Assembly (NCBI RefSeq): GCF_900101295.1
Contig: NZ_FOIL01000012.1
Location: 1-62,821, forward strand
Direction of reading: 5' to 3'
Source of the DNA: [Clostridium] aminophilum
Lineage (GTDB): Bacteria; Bacillota; Clostridia; Lachnospirales; Lachnospiraceae
Length of the DNA stretch: 62,821 nucleotides
The stretch's first letter is position 1. Each line of letters opens with the position of its first letter. Positions 33,983-41,850 of the stretch are shown here, in pieces. The translations under genes were made by a program, and so were the position numbers. The notes under the pieces are model-generated. The model saw only the letters and a program-made list of their open reading frames with translations, made no database searches and was not told the DNA's origin.

Positions 33983-34129
33983 GGATACATGAATATGGCA
34001 GCGGCAGCGCGTCAGACGTGATTATCGCATATGCGGCAAAACGAGGCGCCTGCTGTCCATATTCAGCGATCCGGGTCAGGAAAACAAAAAAGCCGTGCAG
34101 AAAAGATATGGAACGAGGAGTGAAAAGAA

Positions 34130-36067
34130 ATGTCATCGGAGAATACGGCAGAACTTCGGAAAAAAGGAATGGATTCCCTTTATAAACAGTGCGATTCCTC
34201 CCTCTATGAGGAGGCCATCGGCTGGATAGATGAGGCAGCCCGGGCAGGCGATGCGGATGCATGGTACGTGCTGGGGCATTGTTTCAGTTGGGGCGACGGC
34301 GGTGTCGGATTCAACAAAGAAAAAGCATATGACTGTTTTCTGCGCGGAGCCCGCGGGGGAAGCGCGCTTGCGGTTCTGGGGGCACTCCGGGCAGGACTCT
34401 TTGATGATACAATGCGCCGTGAGTCGCTTTACACGGTCCGGGAGTGCTGGAACCGGGTCCGCTCCGAAGCGGATATGGGAGACGAATATGCGGCCTGGCA
34501 GGTGGCAGAGACTCTGGAGTGGGGCGACCTGTCCAGACTGACCGAGGAAGAACTGAACGTTCTTCTTCCGAAAGAAGAGGAACCGGAGGACGGCGGAGAG
34601 ACCGGTAAGGCGGAAGCCGGGGATACCGGGGAAAGTTCGGAATCCGCCGGACAGGGCAATCCGGAACCGGACGGCGGGGAAGCGGCCGGGAATACTGACG
34701 GTACGGAGTTCCGGAAGGCCGCGGACGAAAGCGCTGAGGGAAACGCCGAGGATCATCTGGACGAAAGCGCAGAGGGAAACACCGCGGATCATTTGGACGA
34801 AAGCGCAGAGGGAAACACCGCGGACCATTTGGATGAAAGTGCAGGGGAAAACTCTGCTGACGGCGCAGACGGCAAAGCTGCCGAAACCGCAGCTGACAGT
34901 GCGGCCGCGGAAAAGGACACCGGCCTTCGCATCCGCCGTGTGATCACGAAGCCGTTTCCGAGATTTATGATCCCGGAGCCGAGAATCAGCATGGTCTATT
35001 ACAGCAAGGCGGCGGAAGCCGGTATCGTCGCTGCGATGGAGAAGATCGGAAAACACTGCCGGGAGGGACGTCTCATTCCGGTTGATATCGAAGGTTTTCT
35101 CCTGTGGGCCAGAAAATGCGCTTCCCTCGGAAACGCATGGGGGCTCTGCGAGATGGGACTGTACAGTCGCGAAAAGGGAGACGATGAGGCTGCATTCCGC
35201 TATCTGGAGGCGGCGGAGATTCAGGGAGATCCGAGAGCATTCTATCCGCTCGGCATGTACTATCTGGAAGGCAAGGTGACGGAGAGGGACCTCGATAAGG
35301 CGGTTTCCTGTCTGGAAAAGGCCGGAAAGATGAACGATAATCGAAGTTTTATGGCGCTCGGCAATCTGTTCTATCAGGATATTCTGGTGGAGCGAGATGA
35401 CGGAAAAGCCTTCTACTGGTACAGCAAGGCGTACGGAGACGGATACGGTGAGGCGGCACTCGCACTCGCGCATCTCTATCTTCGGGAGACGGAGTATCAG
35501 GACAATGAGAAAGCCGTCCGGCTTCTGGAAGAGGCAGGCGCGGCGGTCGATCCGGCGGTTTCCTCGGAGGCCAATCTGATGCTGGGCAACATTTTCCGCG
35601 ACGGACTCACCGGAATTCAGGATCCGGTCCGTGCGGTATATTTCTACGAGACCGGCGCAAAGACCGGCAATCCGGAATGCATGGAGCTGGCCGCAACGAT
35701 GTACTATCAGGGAGAGGACGGCCTCGAGCCGGATTACGATAAGGCATTCTACTGGCTGAACCTCTGCGAACTGAACGGAACACTCCAGTCCTGCTCCAAA
35801 CTTGCGACACTCTACCTGGAAGGCTGGGGATGCGAAGCCAATGAAGAACGGGCAAAAGAACTGTTCGAGAAAGCTTCACGGACCGAATACGACGGATATG
35901 CCTTTTATATGCTGGGAAAAATCGCGGAGCAAAACGGCACGCCGGAGGATCTGGAATATGCGGTGCGGATGTATGACACCGCGATTGATATGGGATATTC
36001 GGAAGCATCCAGGCGGCTGTCCCATTTCCGCAAAACGATCTTCGGACACTGGAAGGTGACCCGGTGA
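34130..36067 (+). CDS. Sel1-repeat protein with acidic tandem-repeat insert
   Basis: The 645-residue protein is built of Sel1-like (TPR-type) repeats. They are present before and after an acidic low-complexity insert of about 110 residues (roughly 150-265), with later units such as AFYPLGMYYLEGKVTERDLDKA and AFYWYSKAYGDG. Sel1 proteins are protein-protein scaffolds. No signal peptide is seen, so it probably acts in the cytosol. The insert holds a 12-residue tandem repeat (DESAEGNTADHL). It stands alone between the ABC exporter and thrC; GAGGAGTG lies before the ATG. Confidence 0.85.
   Translation: MSSENTAELRKKGMDSLYKQCDSSLYEEAIGWIDEAARAGDADAWYVLGHCFSWGDGGVGFNKEKAYDCFLRGARGGSALAVLGALRAGLFDDTMRRESLYTVRECWNRVRSEADMGDEYAAWQVAETLEWGDLSRLTEEELNVLLPKEEEPEDGGETGKAEAGDTGESSESAGQGNPEPDGGEAAGNTDGTEFRKAADESAEGNAEDHLDESAEGNTADHLDESAEGNTADHLDESAGENSADGADGKAAETAADSAAAEKDTGLRIRRVITKPFPRFMIPEPRISMVYYSKAAEAGIVAAMEKIGKHCREGRLIPVDIEGFLLWARKCASLGNAWGLCEMGLYSREKGDDEAAFRYLEAAEIQGDPRAFYPLGMYYLEGKVTERDLDKAVSCLEKAGKMNDNRSFMALGNLFYQDILVERDDGKAFYWYSKAYGDGYGEAALALAHLYLRETEYQDNEKAVRLLEEAGAAVDPAVSSEANLMLGNIFRDGLTGIQDPVRAVYFYETGAKTGNPECMELAATMYYQGEDGLEPDYDKAFYWLNLCELNGTLQSCSKLATLYLEGWGCEANEERAKELFEKASRTEYDGYAFYMLGKIAEQNGTPEDLEYAVRMYDTAIDMGYSEASRRLSHFRKTIFGHWKVTR
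34724..34858 (+). repeat. 36-base tandem repeat inside the Sel1-protein gene
   Basis: Units begin at 34724, 34760, 34796 and 34832 (the last diverging). Each encodes DESAEGNxxDHL. Units two and three are almost identical at the DNA level. The unit is a multiple of three, so copy-number change would keep the reading frame. Confidence 0.85.
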
Positions 36068-36279
36068 GAGAGCGGAAATCCGGAACTTCTGTTCCGGACG
36101 CGGTGCAGAAAACACCGGCCGGTCGGAGAACTTCCGGTTATCGGAGCAAGCAAAAAGAGTTATACTTCATCAGTAGAAAGTTGTGAATCAATACGCTATA
36201 ATACATGGTATTGCAAAAAGGTGGTGTCCGGGCATTCGGCCCGGATGGTTGCTGAGTGAAAGTTTATGGAGGAACTCAT

Positions 36280-37770
36280 ATGGGAATTCTGTATAACAGT
36301 ACAAGAGGCGGAGAAAAAGGTGTTACGGCATCCCAGGCTATTCTGAAGGGCCTTGCGGATGACGGCGGACTCTTCATGCCGGATTCATTTCCGACACTGG
36401 ACAAGACACCGGAAGAACTCTCCAAAATGACCTATCAGGAGACCGCGTATGAGGTCATGAAGCTTTTCCTCACCGATTTCACCGAAGAGGAACTGAAGCA
36501 CTGCATTAACGGTGCCTATGATTCCAAGTTCGACACCGAGGACATCGCGAAGCTGACGTATCTGGTGGACGAGGCGTATTATCTGGAGCTGTATCACGGC
36601 AAGACCATCGCGTTCAAGGACATGGCGCTCTCGATTCTTCCGTATCTGATGACGACCGCCGCGAAGAAAAATCATGCGGACAAGGAGATCGTGATTCTGA
36701 CCGCGACCAGCGGCGACACCGGAAAAGCGGCGATGGCAGGTTTTGCCGACGTTCCGGGAACCCGCATTATTGTATTTTACCCGAACGGCGGTGTCAGCCG
36801 AGTGCAGGAGCTTCAGATGCTCACACAGAAGGGCGACAATACCGCGGTTGTCGGCATTGACGGCAATTTTGACGATGCCCAGAGCGGCGTAAAGAATATC
36901 TTCAACGACCGCGCGTTCGGCGAGAAACTGGCGGCGGCAGGCTTCCAGCTCAGCTCTGCGAACTCCATCAACATCGGCCGACTGATTCCGCAGGTTGTCT
37001 ACTACGTTTACGCTTACGCGAAAATGCTGGCGGATGAGGGCATCAAGAGCGGCGAGAAGATCAACATCTGCGTTCCGACCGGCAATTTCGGCAATATCCT
37101 TGCCGCTTATATCGCAAAGCAAATCGGTCTTCCGGTGGGAAAACTGATCTGTGCGTCCAACGACAACAAGGTTCTCTATGATTTCTTCACCACCGGCACC
37201 TATGACCGCAATCGTGATTTCATTCTGACCAGCTCTCCGTCCATGGACATCCTGATCTCCAGCAATCTGGAGCGACTCATCTATCTGTCCTGCGACTGTG
37301 ACTGCGCTAAGACCGCAGAGCTCATGAAAGAACTTTCGGAGACCGGAAAGTATACCGTTACGGACAGCATGCGCGAGAAGATGTCGGATTTCATCGGCGG
37401 ATATGCTTCTCAGGAGGAAAATGCCGCAGAAATCCACCGCGTAGCCGAGACCGGATATGTGATCGATACCCATACCGGCGTTGCGTCCTGCGTATATCAG
37501 CAGTACCGCAAGAGAACCGGCGACCGCACCAAGACCGTGATCGCGTCCACCGCAAGTCCGTATAAGTTCGCGAGAGCCGTGATGTGCGCGATTCTCGGCG
37601 ACGGAGAAAAGGACAAGGATGACTTTGAACTCATCGATGACCTTCACAATTTCAGCAAAGTGGAGGAGCCGCAGGCCATCGCGGAGATCCGCAATGCGGA
37701 GATCCGTCACAACAGAAAGTGCACTCCGCAGAACATGGAAGAGACGGTTGCGGAGATCCTTGGTATGTGA
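36280..37770 (+). CDS. thrC: Threonine synthase
   Basis: The 496-residue pyridoxal-phosphate enzyme turns phosphohomoserine into threonine. It starts MGILYNSTRGG, has the PLP lysine in GKTIAFKDMAL, the phosphate-binding TATSGDTGKAA and a long C-terminal domain as in the longer ThrC class. TGGAGGAA sets the ATG at 36280. TATAAT at 36197-36202 is a likely -10, but the matching -35 is poor. A short hairpin, TCCGGGC/GCCCGGA (about 36226-36244), lies in the leader before the ribosome binding site. A terminator follows at 37834. Confidence 0.95.
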   Translation: MGILYNSTRGGEKGVTASQAILKGLADDGGLFMPDSFPTLDKTPEELSKMTYQETAYEVMKLFLTDFTEEELKHCINGAYDSKFDTEDIAKLTYLVDEAYYLELYHGKTIAFKDMALSILPYLMTTAAKKNHADKEIVILTATSGDTGKAAMAGFADVPGTRIIVFYPNGGVSRVQELQMLTQKGDNTAVVGIDGNFDDAQSGVKNIFNDRAFGEKLAAAGFQLSSANSINIGRLIPQVVYYVYAYAKMLADEGIKSGEKINICVPTGNFGNILAAYIAKQIGLPVGKLICASNDNKVLYDFFTTGTYDRNRDFILTSSPSMDILISSNLERLIYLSCDCDCAKTAELMKELSETGKYTVTDSMREKMSDFIGGYASQEENAAEIHRVAETGYVIDTHTGVASCVYQQYRKRTGDRTKTVIASTASPYKFARAVMCAILGDGEKDKDDFELIDDLHNFSKVEEPQAIAEIRNAEIRHNRKCTPQNMEETVAEILGM

Positions 37771-37833
37771 GGGTTTCTTCGTCATACTGTAGGGAAAGCG
37801 TAAGTATATCGTCAGAAATAATATGATATAATA

Positions 37834-37873
37834 AAAGCGGAGATATACGCGGGACGTGTATCCCCGCTTTTTG
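37834..37873 (+). terminator. Rho-independent terminator after thrC
   Basis: AAAGCGG..GATATAC pairs with GTGTATC..CCGCTTT, with a small internal bulge, and a T-run ends the stem. Confidence 0.8.
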
Positions 37874-37874
37874 T

Positions 37875-38045
37875 AGCAAAAGACCGGCGAGCGGCTGCCG
37901 TGCTTGCACGGGCAGACATTAGCCGGTCGCAAGAACATGGAGCACGGTGTGCGGAATGTTCGCTTGCGAAGACGAGTAAGGTGATGAAATCACCGCACTC
38001 GAGCAAAAGACCGGCGAGCGGCTGCCGTGCGGAATGTTCGCTTGC
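37875..38045 (+). repeat. GC-rich post-terminator repeat with internal duplications
   Basis: Two 29-base direct copies of AGCAAAAGACCGGCGAGCGG-CTGCCGTGC lie at 37875-37903 and 38002-38030. GCGGAATGTTCGCTTGC occurs at 37951-37967 and again at 38029-38045. The segment GCTTGCACGGG resembles the elements at 2639 and 46208. The block starts directly after the thrC terminator and fills nearly the whole gap before the next gene. Confidence 0.7.
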
Positions 38046-38125
38046 AGATCAGGCGGGAATCAGTGAACCGCTTCGTTTATAACAAGGGGACTGTTACGGT
38101 TCCGGGGGGAGAAAGAAGGGGTAAT

Positions 38126-39280
38126 ATGCGCTATCCGAAACAACTGGTGGTTCTGAGTACAGCCGCAGCAATCGGCTTCGGCGTTTTTGCGGCAGGGCCG
38201 GCAATGCACAGCATTGCGGCACCCACCACATTGCAGGAAGGCTGGGTAAAAGAGAACGGAAACTGGTATTACCGTAAATCCGACGGTTTTTACTATAAGG
38301 GCTGGATCCAGGTTGGCAAGAAGTACTATTACATGAATCAGGACGGTGCGATGCAGACCGGCTGGCTTCGCTACAATAACAACTGGTACTATCTGAATAC
38401 CGACGGAACCATGCGGACCGGCTGGCTTCACCTGAACGATGCCTGGTATCATCTTGCGGACGACGGCAAGATGCAGACGGGCTGGACCGAGATCGACAAG
38501 TCCTGGTACTATTTCCACTCGGCGGGCAATATGCAGACCGGCTGGAAACAGCAGGGAGAGAAGAAATGGTATAACCTTGGCGACGACGGTAAGATGAAGA
38601 CCGGCTGGACCAAGATGGATGACAAGTGGTATTACTTCAGCAAAGAGGAGAATTCCCTCGGACTGATGCAGACCGGCTGGCAGAAGATCGATGGCGTATA
38701 CTACTATCTGGATGATTCCAAGGGCGTGATGCTGACCGGCTGGCTTCAGGATTCCAACGGAAAGTACTATTACATGAAAGCCTCCGGCGGAATGGCGACC
38801 GGCTGGCGCCAGATCGATAATTCCTGGTACTACTTTGACACCAACGGACATATGATGACCGGATGGATCAAGATCGAGGACAAGTATTACTATCTGGATA
38901 CCAACAACGGAAAGATGTATGCCAATACCAGTGTCACGATCGACAATGTGACCTATAACTTCAACGCATCCGGTGAATACACCTCTCAGAGCAAGGGAAG
39001 CGGACAGAGCAGTCAGACGACACCTGGCGGCGGTACCGTGTCCTCATCGGTTTCCCAGACAGCACCGGGCGGAAGTTCCTCGGATTCTTCTTCCGGTGGA
39101 CCGGCGGGAACGACATCCTCTCAGAGCAGTCCGGGCGGAAGTTCTTCCGGTGTGTCACAGAATGCTCCGGGATCGACCTCTTCATCTTCCGAGAGCGCCC
39201 CGGGTGGATCTTCATCCTCCTCGTCTTCCTCTTCCGGAACGACGCAGAGCGCTCCAGGCAGCGTACAGCACTGGAATTAA
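38126..39280 (+). CDS. Secreted cell-wall-binding repeat protein
   Basis: The 384-residue protein has a signal peptide (to about residue 32), then eleven cell-wall/choline-binding-type repeats of about 20 residues (residues 39 to about 265). These have the form GWxxxxxxWYYxxxDGxMxT, for example GWLRYNNNWYYLNTDGTMRT. A 100-residue tail very rich in Ser, Gly and Pro follows (repeats of APGGSSS). There is no catalytic domain, so it is probably a surface adhesin or spacer held by the wall-binding repeats. The ATG at 38126 follows AGAAGGGG; the longer frame upstream starts in the repeat region. Confidence 0.88.
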   Translation: MRYPKQLVVLSTAAAIGFGVFAAGPAMHSIAAPTTLQEGWVKENGNWYYRKSDGFYYKGWIQVGKKYYYMNQDGAMQTGWLRYNNNWYYLNTDGTMRTGWLHLNDAWYHLADDGKMQTGWTEIDKSWYYFHSAGNMQTGWKQQGEKKWYNLGDDGKMKTGWTKMDDKWYYFSKEENSLGLMQTGWQKIDGVYYYLDDSKGVMLTGWLQDSNGKYYYMKASGGMATGWRQIDNSWYYFDTNGHMMTGWIKIEDKYYYLDTNNGKMYANTSVTIDNVTYNFNASGEYTSQSKGSGQSSQTTPGGGTVSSSVSQTAPGGSSSDSSSGGPAGTTSSQSSPGGSSSGVSQNAPGSTSSSSESAPGGSSSSSSSSSGTTQSAPGSVQHWN

Positions 39281-39320
39281 GGATAAGACCGGATTCCGAT
39301 CATTCGAAATACAATCAGAA

Positions 39321-39361
39321 CAGACGGCAGGCATGGCGGTTTTCGCCAAGCCTGCCGTCTG
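39321..39361 (+). terminator. Strong hairpin after the wall-binding protein gene
   Basis: CAGACGGCAGGC (39321-39332) pairs perfectly with GCCTGCCGTCTG (39350-39361), and an inner TGGC/GCCA pairing shortens the loop. No T-run follows, so this may be a terminator-like or RNA-protective hairpin rather than a true Rho-independent terminator. Confidence 0.5.
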
Positions 39362-39436
39362 CTGTTTGTCGTCTGCCGTCTGCTGTTTGTCGTCTGCCAT
39401 ATGCTGCCTGTCGTCTGCTGTTTGCTGTCTTCTGTT
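39353..39436 (+). repeat. 21-base tandem repeat
   Basis: About four units of 21 bases start at 39353, 39374, 39395 and 39416. The first two are identical (TGCCGTCTGCTGTTTGTCGTC), the third has a few changes and the fourth is more diverged. The first unit is also the 3' arm of the hairpin at 39321. It appears to be non-coding. Confidence 0.8.
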
Positions 39437-39488
39437 GGGATCCGGATGCGGCAGACGCGCCGGAAAGAGTGAATGTTTCATAAAAACG

Positions 39489-39519
39489 TTGAATAAATGT
39501 TAATAAACGATGATATAAT
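39489..39519 (+). promoter_or_regulatory. Promoter for the diguanylate cyclase
   Basis: TTGAAT (39489-39494), a 19-base spacer and TATAAT (39514-39519), with an extended TGA just before the -10. Confidence 0.55.
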
Positions 39520-39554
39520 AATAAAAATGATTTTATCACTAATGGGTGTACTTA

Positions 39555-39599
39555 CCCGAAAAAACTTAAGACGGATTTTTTCGGGGGGGGGGGTAATTA
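39555..39599 (+). promoter_or_regulatory. Leader hairpin and G11 Shine-Dalgarno tract
   Basis: CCCGAAAAAA (39555-39564) pairs perfectly with TTTTTTCGGG (39576-39585). The 3' arm runs straight into eleven consecutive G residues (39583-39593), six bases before the ATG at 39600. No other Shine-Dalgarno-like sequence is present. Slippage in the G-run would alter how much Shine-Dalgarno sequence is left outside the stem, as well as its spacing. Confidence 0.6.
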
Positions 39600-41732
39600 A
39601 TGTATTATTCGATTATCGGAGTTTTAGCATCGATTATTCTCTTGATTGAAAATCAGGATATTCTGTTTGGCCGCGGTCAGGCCTATACCAAGCGGCCATG
39701 GAACATATACCGGCGCTTTCTGATTGCGGTTTTTCTGTATTATCTCACGGATGTTTTCTGGGGGGTTATCGAAGAACGGAAGATTCCGCCCCTTTTGTTC
39801 GCGGACACCTCCGTATATTTCATTGCCATGGCGGCGGGAGTGCTGCTGTGGACACAGTATATTGTGGCATATCTGGATGAAAAGACGAAGCTGGTCGGCT
39901 TTTTTGTTCAGGCGGGAAGAATGATTGCCGTTCTGGTCACGGTAATAACCCTGGTCAATCTGTTCCACCCCATACTCTTCCGGGTGGATGAGAACGGTGT
40001 ATATTATCCGCTTTCGTTCCGGCATGTGCTTTTATTTTTGCAGATCGGGCTGGTGGTTACGCTTTCCGTATACGCATTTTCCACGATTCTTCGCCGTGGT
40101 CCGGATATGAATTTCAGAAAAGGAAAACGGTACCGGACGCTGGGGCTGTTTGGGATGATTATGGCAGGATGCCTGCTTGGTCAGCTGTTTTTTCCGTATC
40201 TTCCCTTCTACGCCGTCGGATATATGCTTGGGACCTGTCTTCTGAGAGCCATCATTATCTCGGATGAGAAGGAGGAGTTCCGAATCAGGCTGGAAAATGC
40301 ATATGAGGAGGTGAAAGGCTCCAATGCGGTTTATTCCAGAATTTCGCAGGCGCTTGCCCACGGATATATGGACCTGGTATACGTGAATCTGGATACCGAA
40401 GAGTACACGGAGTATCGTCAGGGGCAAGAACGGAACGGGATGATGGAAGTCCACCGTGGTCATAATTTTTATGAGGAACTCCGGGAGAAAGTCAATAAGT
40501 TCGTATATCCGGAAGACCGCGCCGAATTTCTCAGAATTATGGAACCGCAGCGTCTGATTGAGCGCATGGGACGGAACGGGACCATGGTACATACCTGCCG
40601 TCTGGTGGACAATGTCGGACCGCAGTATGTCGGTGTGAGAGTGACTCACATGGAAGATCAGGATAATGTAATCGTCATCGGCGTGACGGATATCGACGAA
40701 CAGATGCAGCAGAGGAGGATGATTGAGCGGATTAAAGAAGAGCAGACGGCGTATGCGCGGCTCAAGGTGCTGATGGGAGGATATCTCTGTATTTATATTG
40801 TGGATCCGGTGCATGGCTATTACCGGGAATACAGCACGACAGAAGCTTTTCAATCGCTGAAACTCTCCAAATACGGGATGAATTTCTTCGACACGACGCA
40901 TGATCTTGCATATTCGTTTGTTCATCCGGAAGATCTTAACCGGTTTCTGGCGCTTTTCAGCAAAGAACACATTCTGGCAGAGATCGAGAAGGATGGAATG
41001 TTTACTCTGAGCTATCGGATGCTGATTGAAGACCGTATCGTATATGTTCAGACAAAGGCGGCAATGGTGGATGAGCCGGAGGGAAAACGGCTGATTGTCG
41101 GTATCGGCGATGTCGATGCCCAGGTAAGGCGTGAGGCACAGTACGCGGAACATCTCGCGCAGGCGAAGAGTGAGGCGATGCAGGATGCCCTCACCGGCGT
41201 GAAGAATAAGCATGCCTATCTGGAAGCGGAGAAGAGTCTGAATCACCGGATCGACGACGGTTCCAGCCCGGCATTTGCCGTGGTGATTCTGGATCTCAAT
41301 GATCTGAAGAAAGTGAATGATGAGCAGGGACATCAGGCAGGCGATCAGTATCTCAGAGATGCGTGCCGGATTATCTGTAATGTTTTCAAGAAAAGTCCGG
41401 TATACCGCATCGGCGGTGATGAATTCGCCGTGATTGCCCAGAACGATGATTATGGAAACATCGATGCACTGATGGAAGTGATGAATGTGCATAATGCAGA
41501 GGCGGTGAAAAACGGCGGAATTGTGATTGCATGCGGTATGTCCCGGTTTGATCATGACAGCAGTGTAGCGGCGGTCAACGGGCGCGCGGATCAGCTCATG
41601 TATGAGAATAAGCGGATTCTGAAAGAGCAGCAGTCCGGTATGCAGATGCCCTCCGGTGAAAACAGGGAAGCCGGGAGTGAGGAACCGAGGGAAAACGGCG
41701 AAAATGAGCCGAAGAAAACCGAAGAACAATGA
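39600..41732 (+). CDS. Membrane-bound diguanylate cyclase (GGDEF domain)
   Basis: The 710-residue protein has about seven N-terminal membrane spans (to about residue 225), two PAS-like sensory regions (about 235-375 and 385-515) and a GGDEF domain. The active-site motif GGDEF is intact at 605-609, so it should make cyclic di-GMP from GTP. The RxxD inhibitory site upstream of it is absent. A charged tail of about 35 residues ends the protein. There is no EAL domain. Translation probably depends on the G-tract at 39583-39593. It is transcribed alone, with a bidirectional terminator after it. Confidence 0.9.
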   Translation: MYYSIIGVLASIILLIENQDILFGRGQAYTKRPWNIYRRFLIAVFLYYLTDVFWGVIEERKIPPLLFADTSVYFIAMAAGVLLWTQYIVAYLDEKTKLVGFFVQAGRMIAVLVTVITLVNLFHPILFRVDENGVYYPLSFRHVLLFLQIGLVVTLSVYAFSTILRRGPDMNFRKGKRYRTLGLFGMIMAGCLLGQLFFPYLPFYAVGYMLGTCLLRAIIISDEKEEFRIRLENAYEEVKGSNAVYSRISQALAHGYMDLVYVNLDTEEYTEYRQGQERNGMMEVHRGHNFYEELREKVNKFVYPEDRAEFLRIMEPQRLIERMGRNGTMVHTCRLVDNVGPQYVGVRVTHMEDQDNVIVIGVTDIDEQMQQRRMIERIKEEQTAYARLKVLMGGYLCIYIVDPVHGYYREYSTTEAFQSLKLSKYGMNFFDTTHDLAYSFVHPEDLNRFLALFSKEHILAEIEKDGMFTLSYRMLIEDRIVYVQTKAAMVDEPEGKRLIVGIGDVDAQVRREAQYAEHLAQAKSEAMQDALTGVKNKHAYLEAEKSLNHRIDDGSSPAFAVVILDLNDLKKVNDEQGHQAGDQYLRDACRIICNVFKKSPVYRIGGDEFAVIAQNDDYGNIDALMEVMNVHNAEAVKNGGIVIACGMSRFDHDSSVAAVNGRADQLMYENKRILKEQQSGMQMPSGENREAGSEEPRENGENEPKKTEEQ

Positions 41733-41755
41733 GATGGTCATAAGATGAAAACGAA

Positions 41756-41816
41756 AAATCCCCTGCGGGACCGATGACGGATGAGCCGGTATCGATCCCG
41801 CAGGGGATTTCTTTTG
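41756..41816. terminator. Bidirectional terminator between diguanylate cyclase and htpG
   Basis: AAATCCCCTGCGGGA (41756-41770) pairs perfectly with TCCCGCAGGGGATTT (41796-41810), with further CGAT/ATCG pairing inside. TTTCTTTT follows on the + strand and GATTTTTCG on the - strand, so it can serve both convergent genes. Confidence 0.9.
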
Positions 41817-41850
41817 GTATAGGAGTTTTCCGGGGACGGGAAAGGGATGA

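Noticed and set aside
37875-38045. CRISPR array
   Set aside because: There are only two copies of each module, with unequal spacing and nested overlap, and no cas genes.
39353-39436. CRISPR or coding repeat
   Set aside because: The units are contiguous without spacers, and the Cys/Leu-rich frame through them has no start signals.
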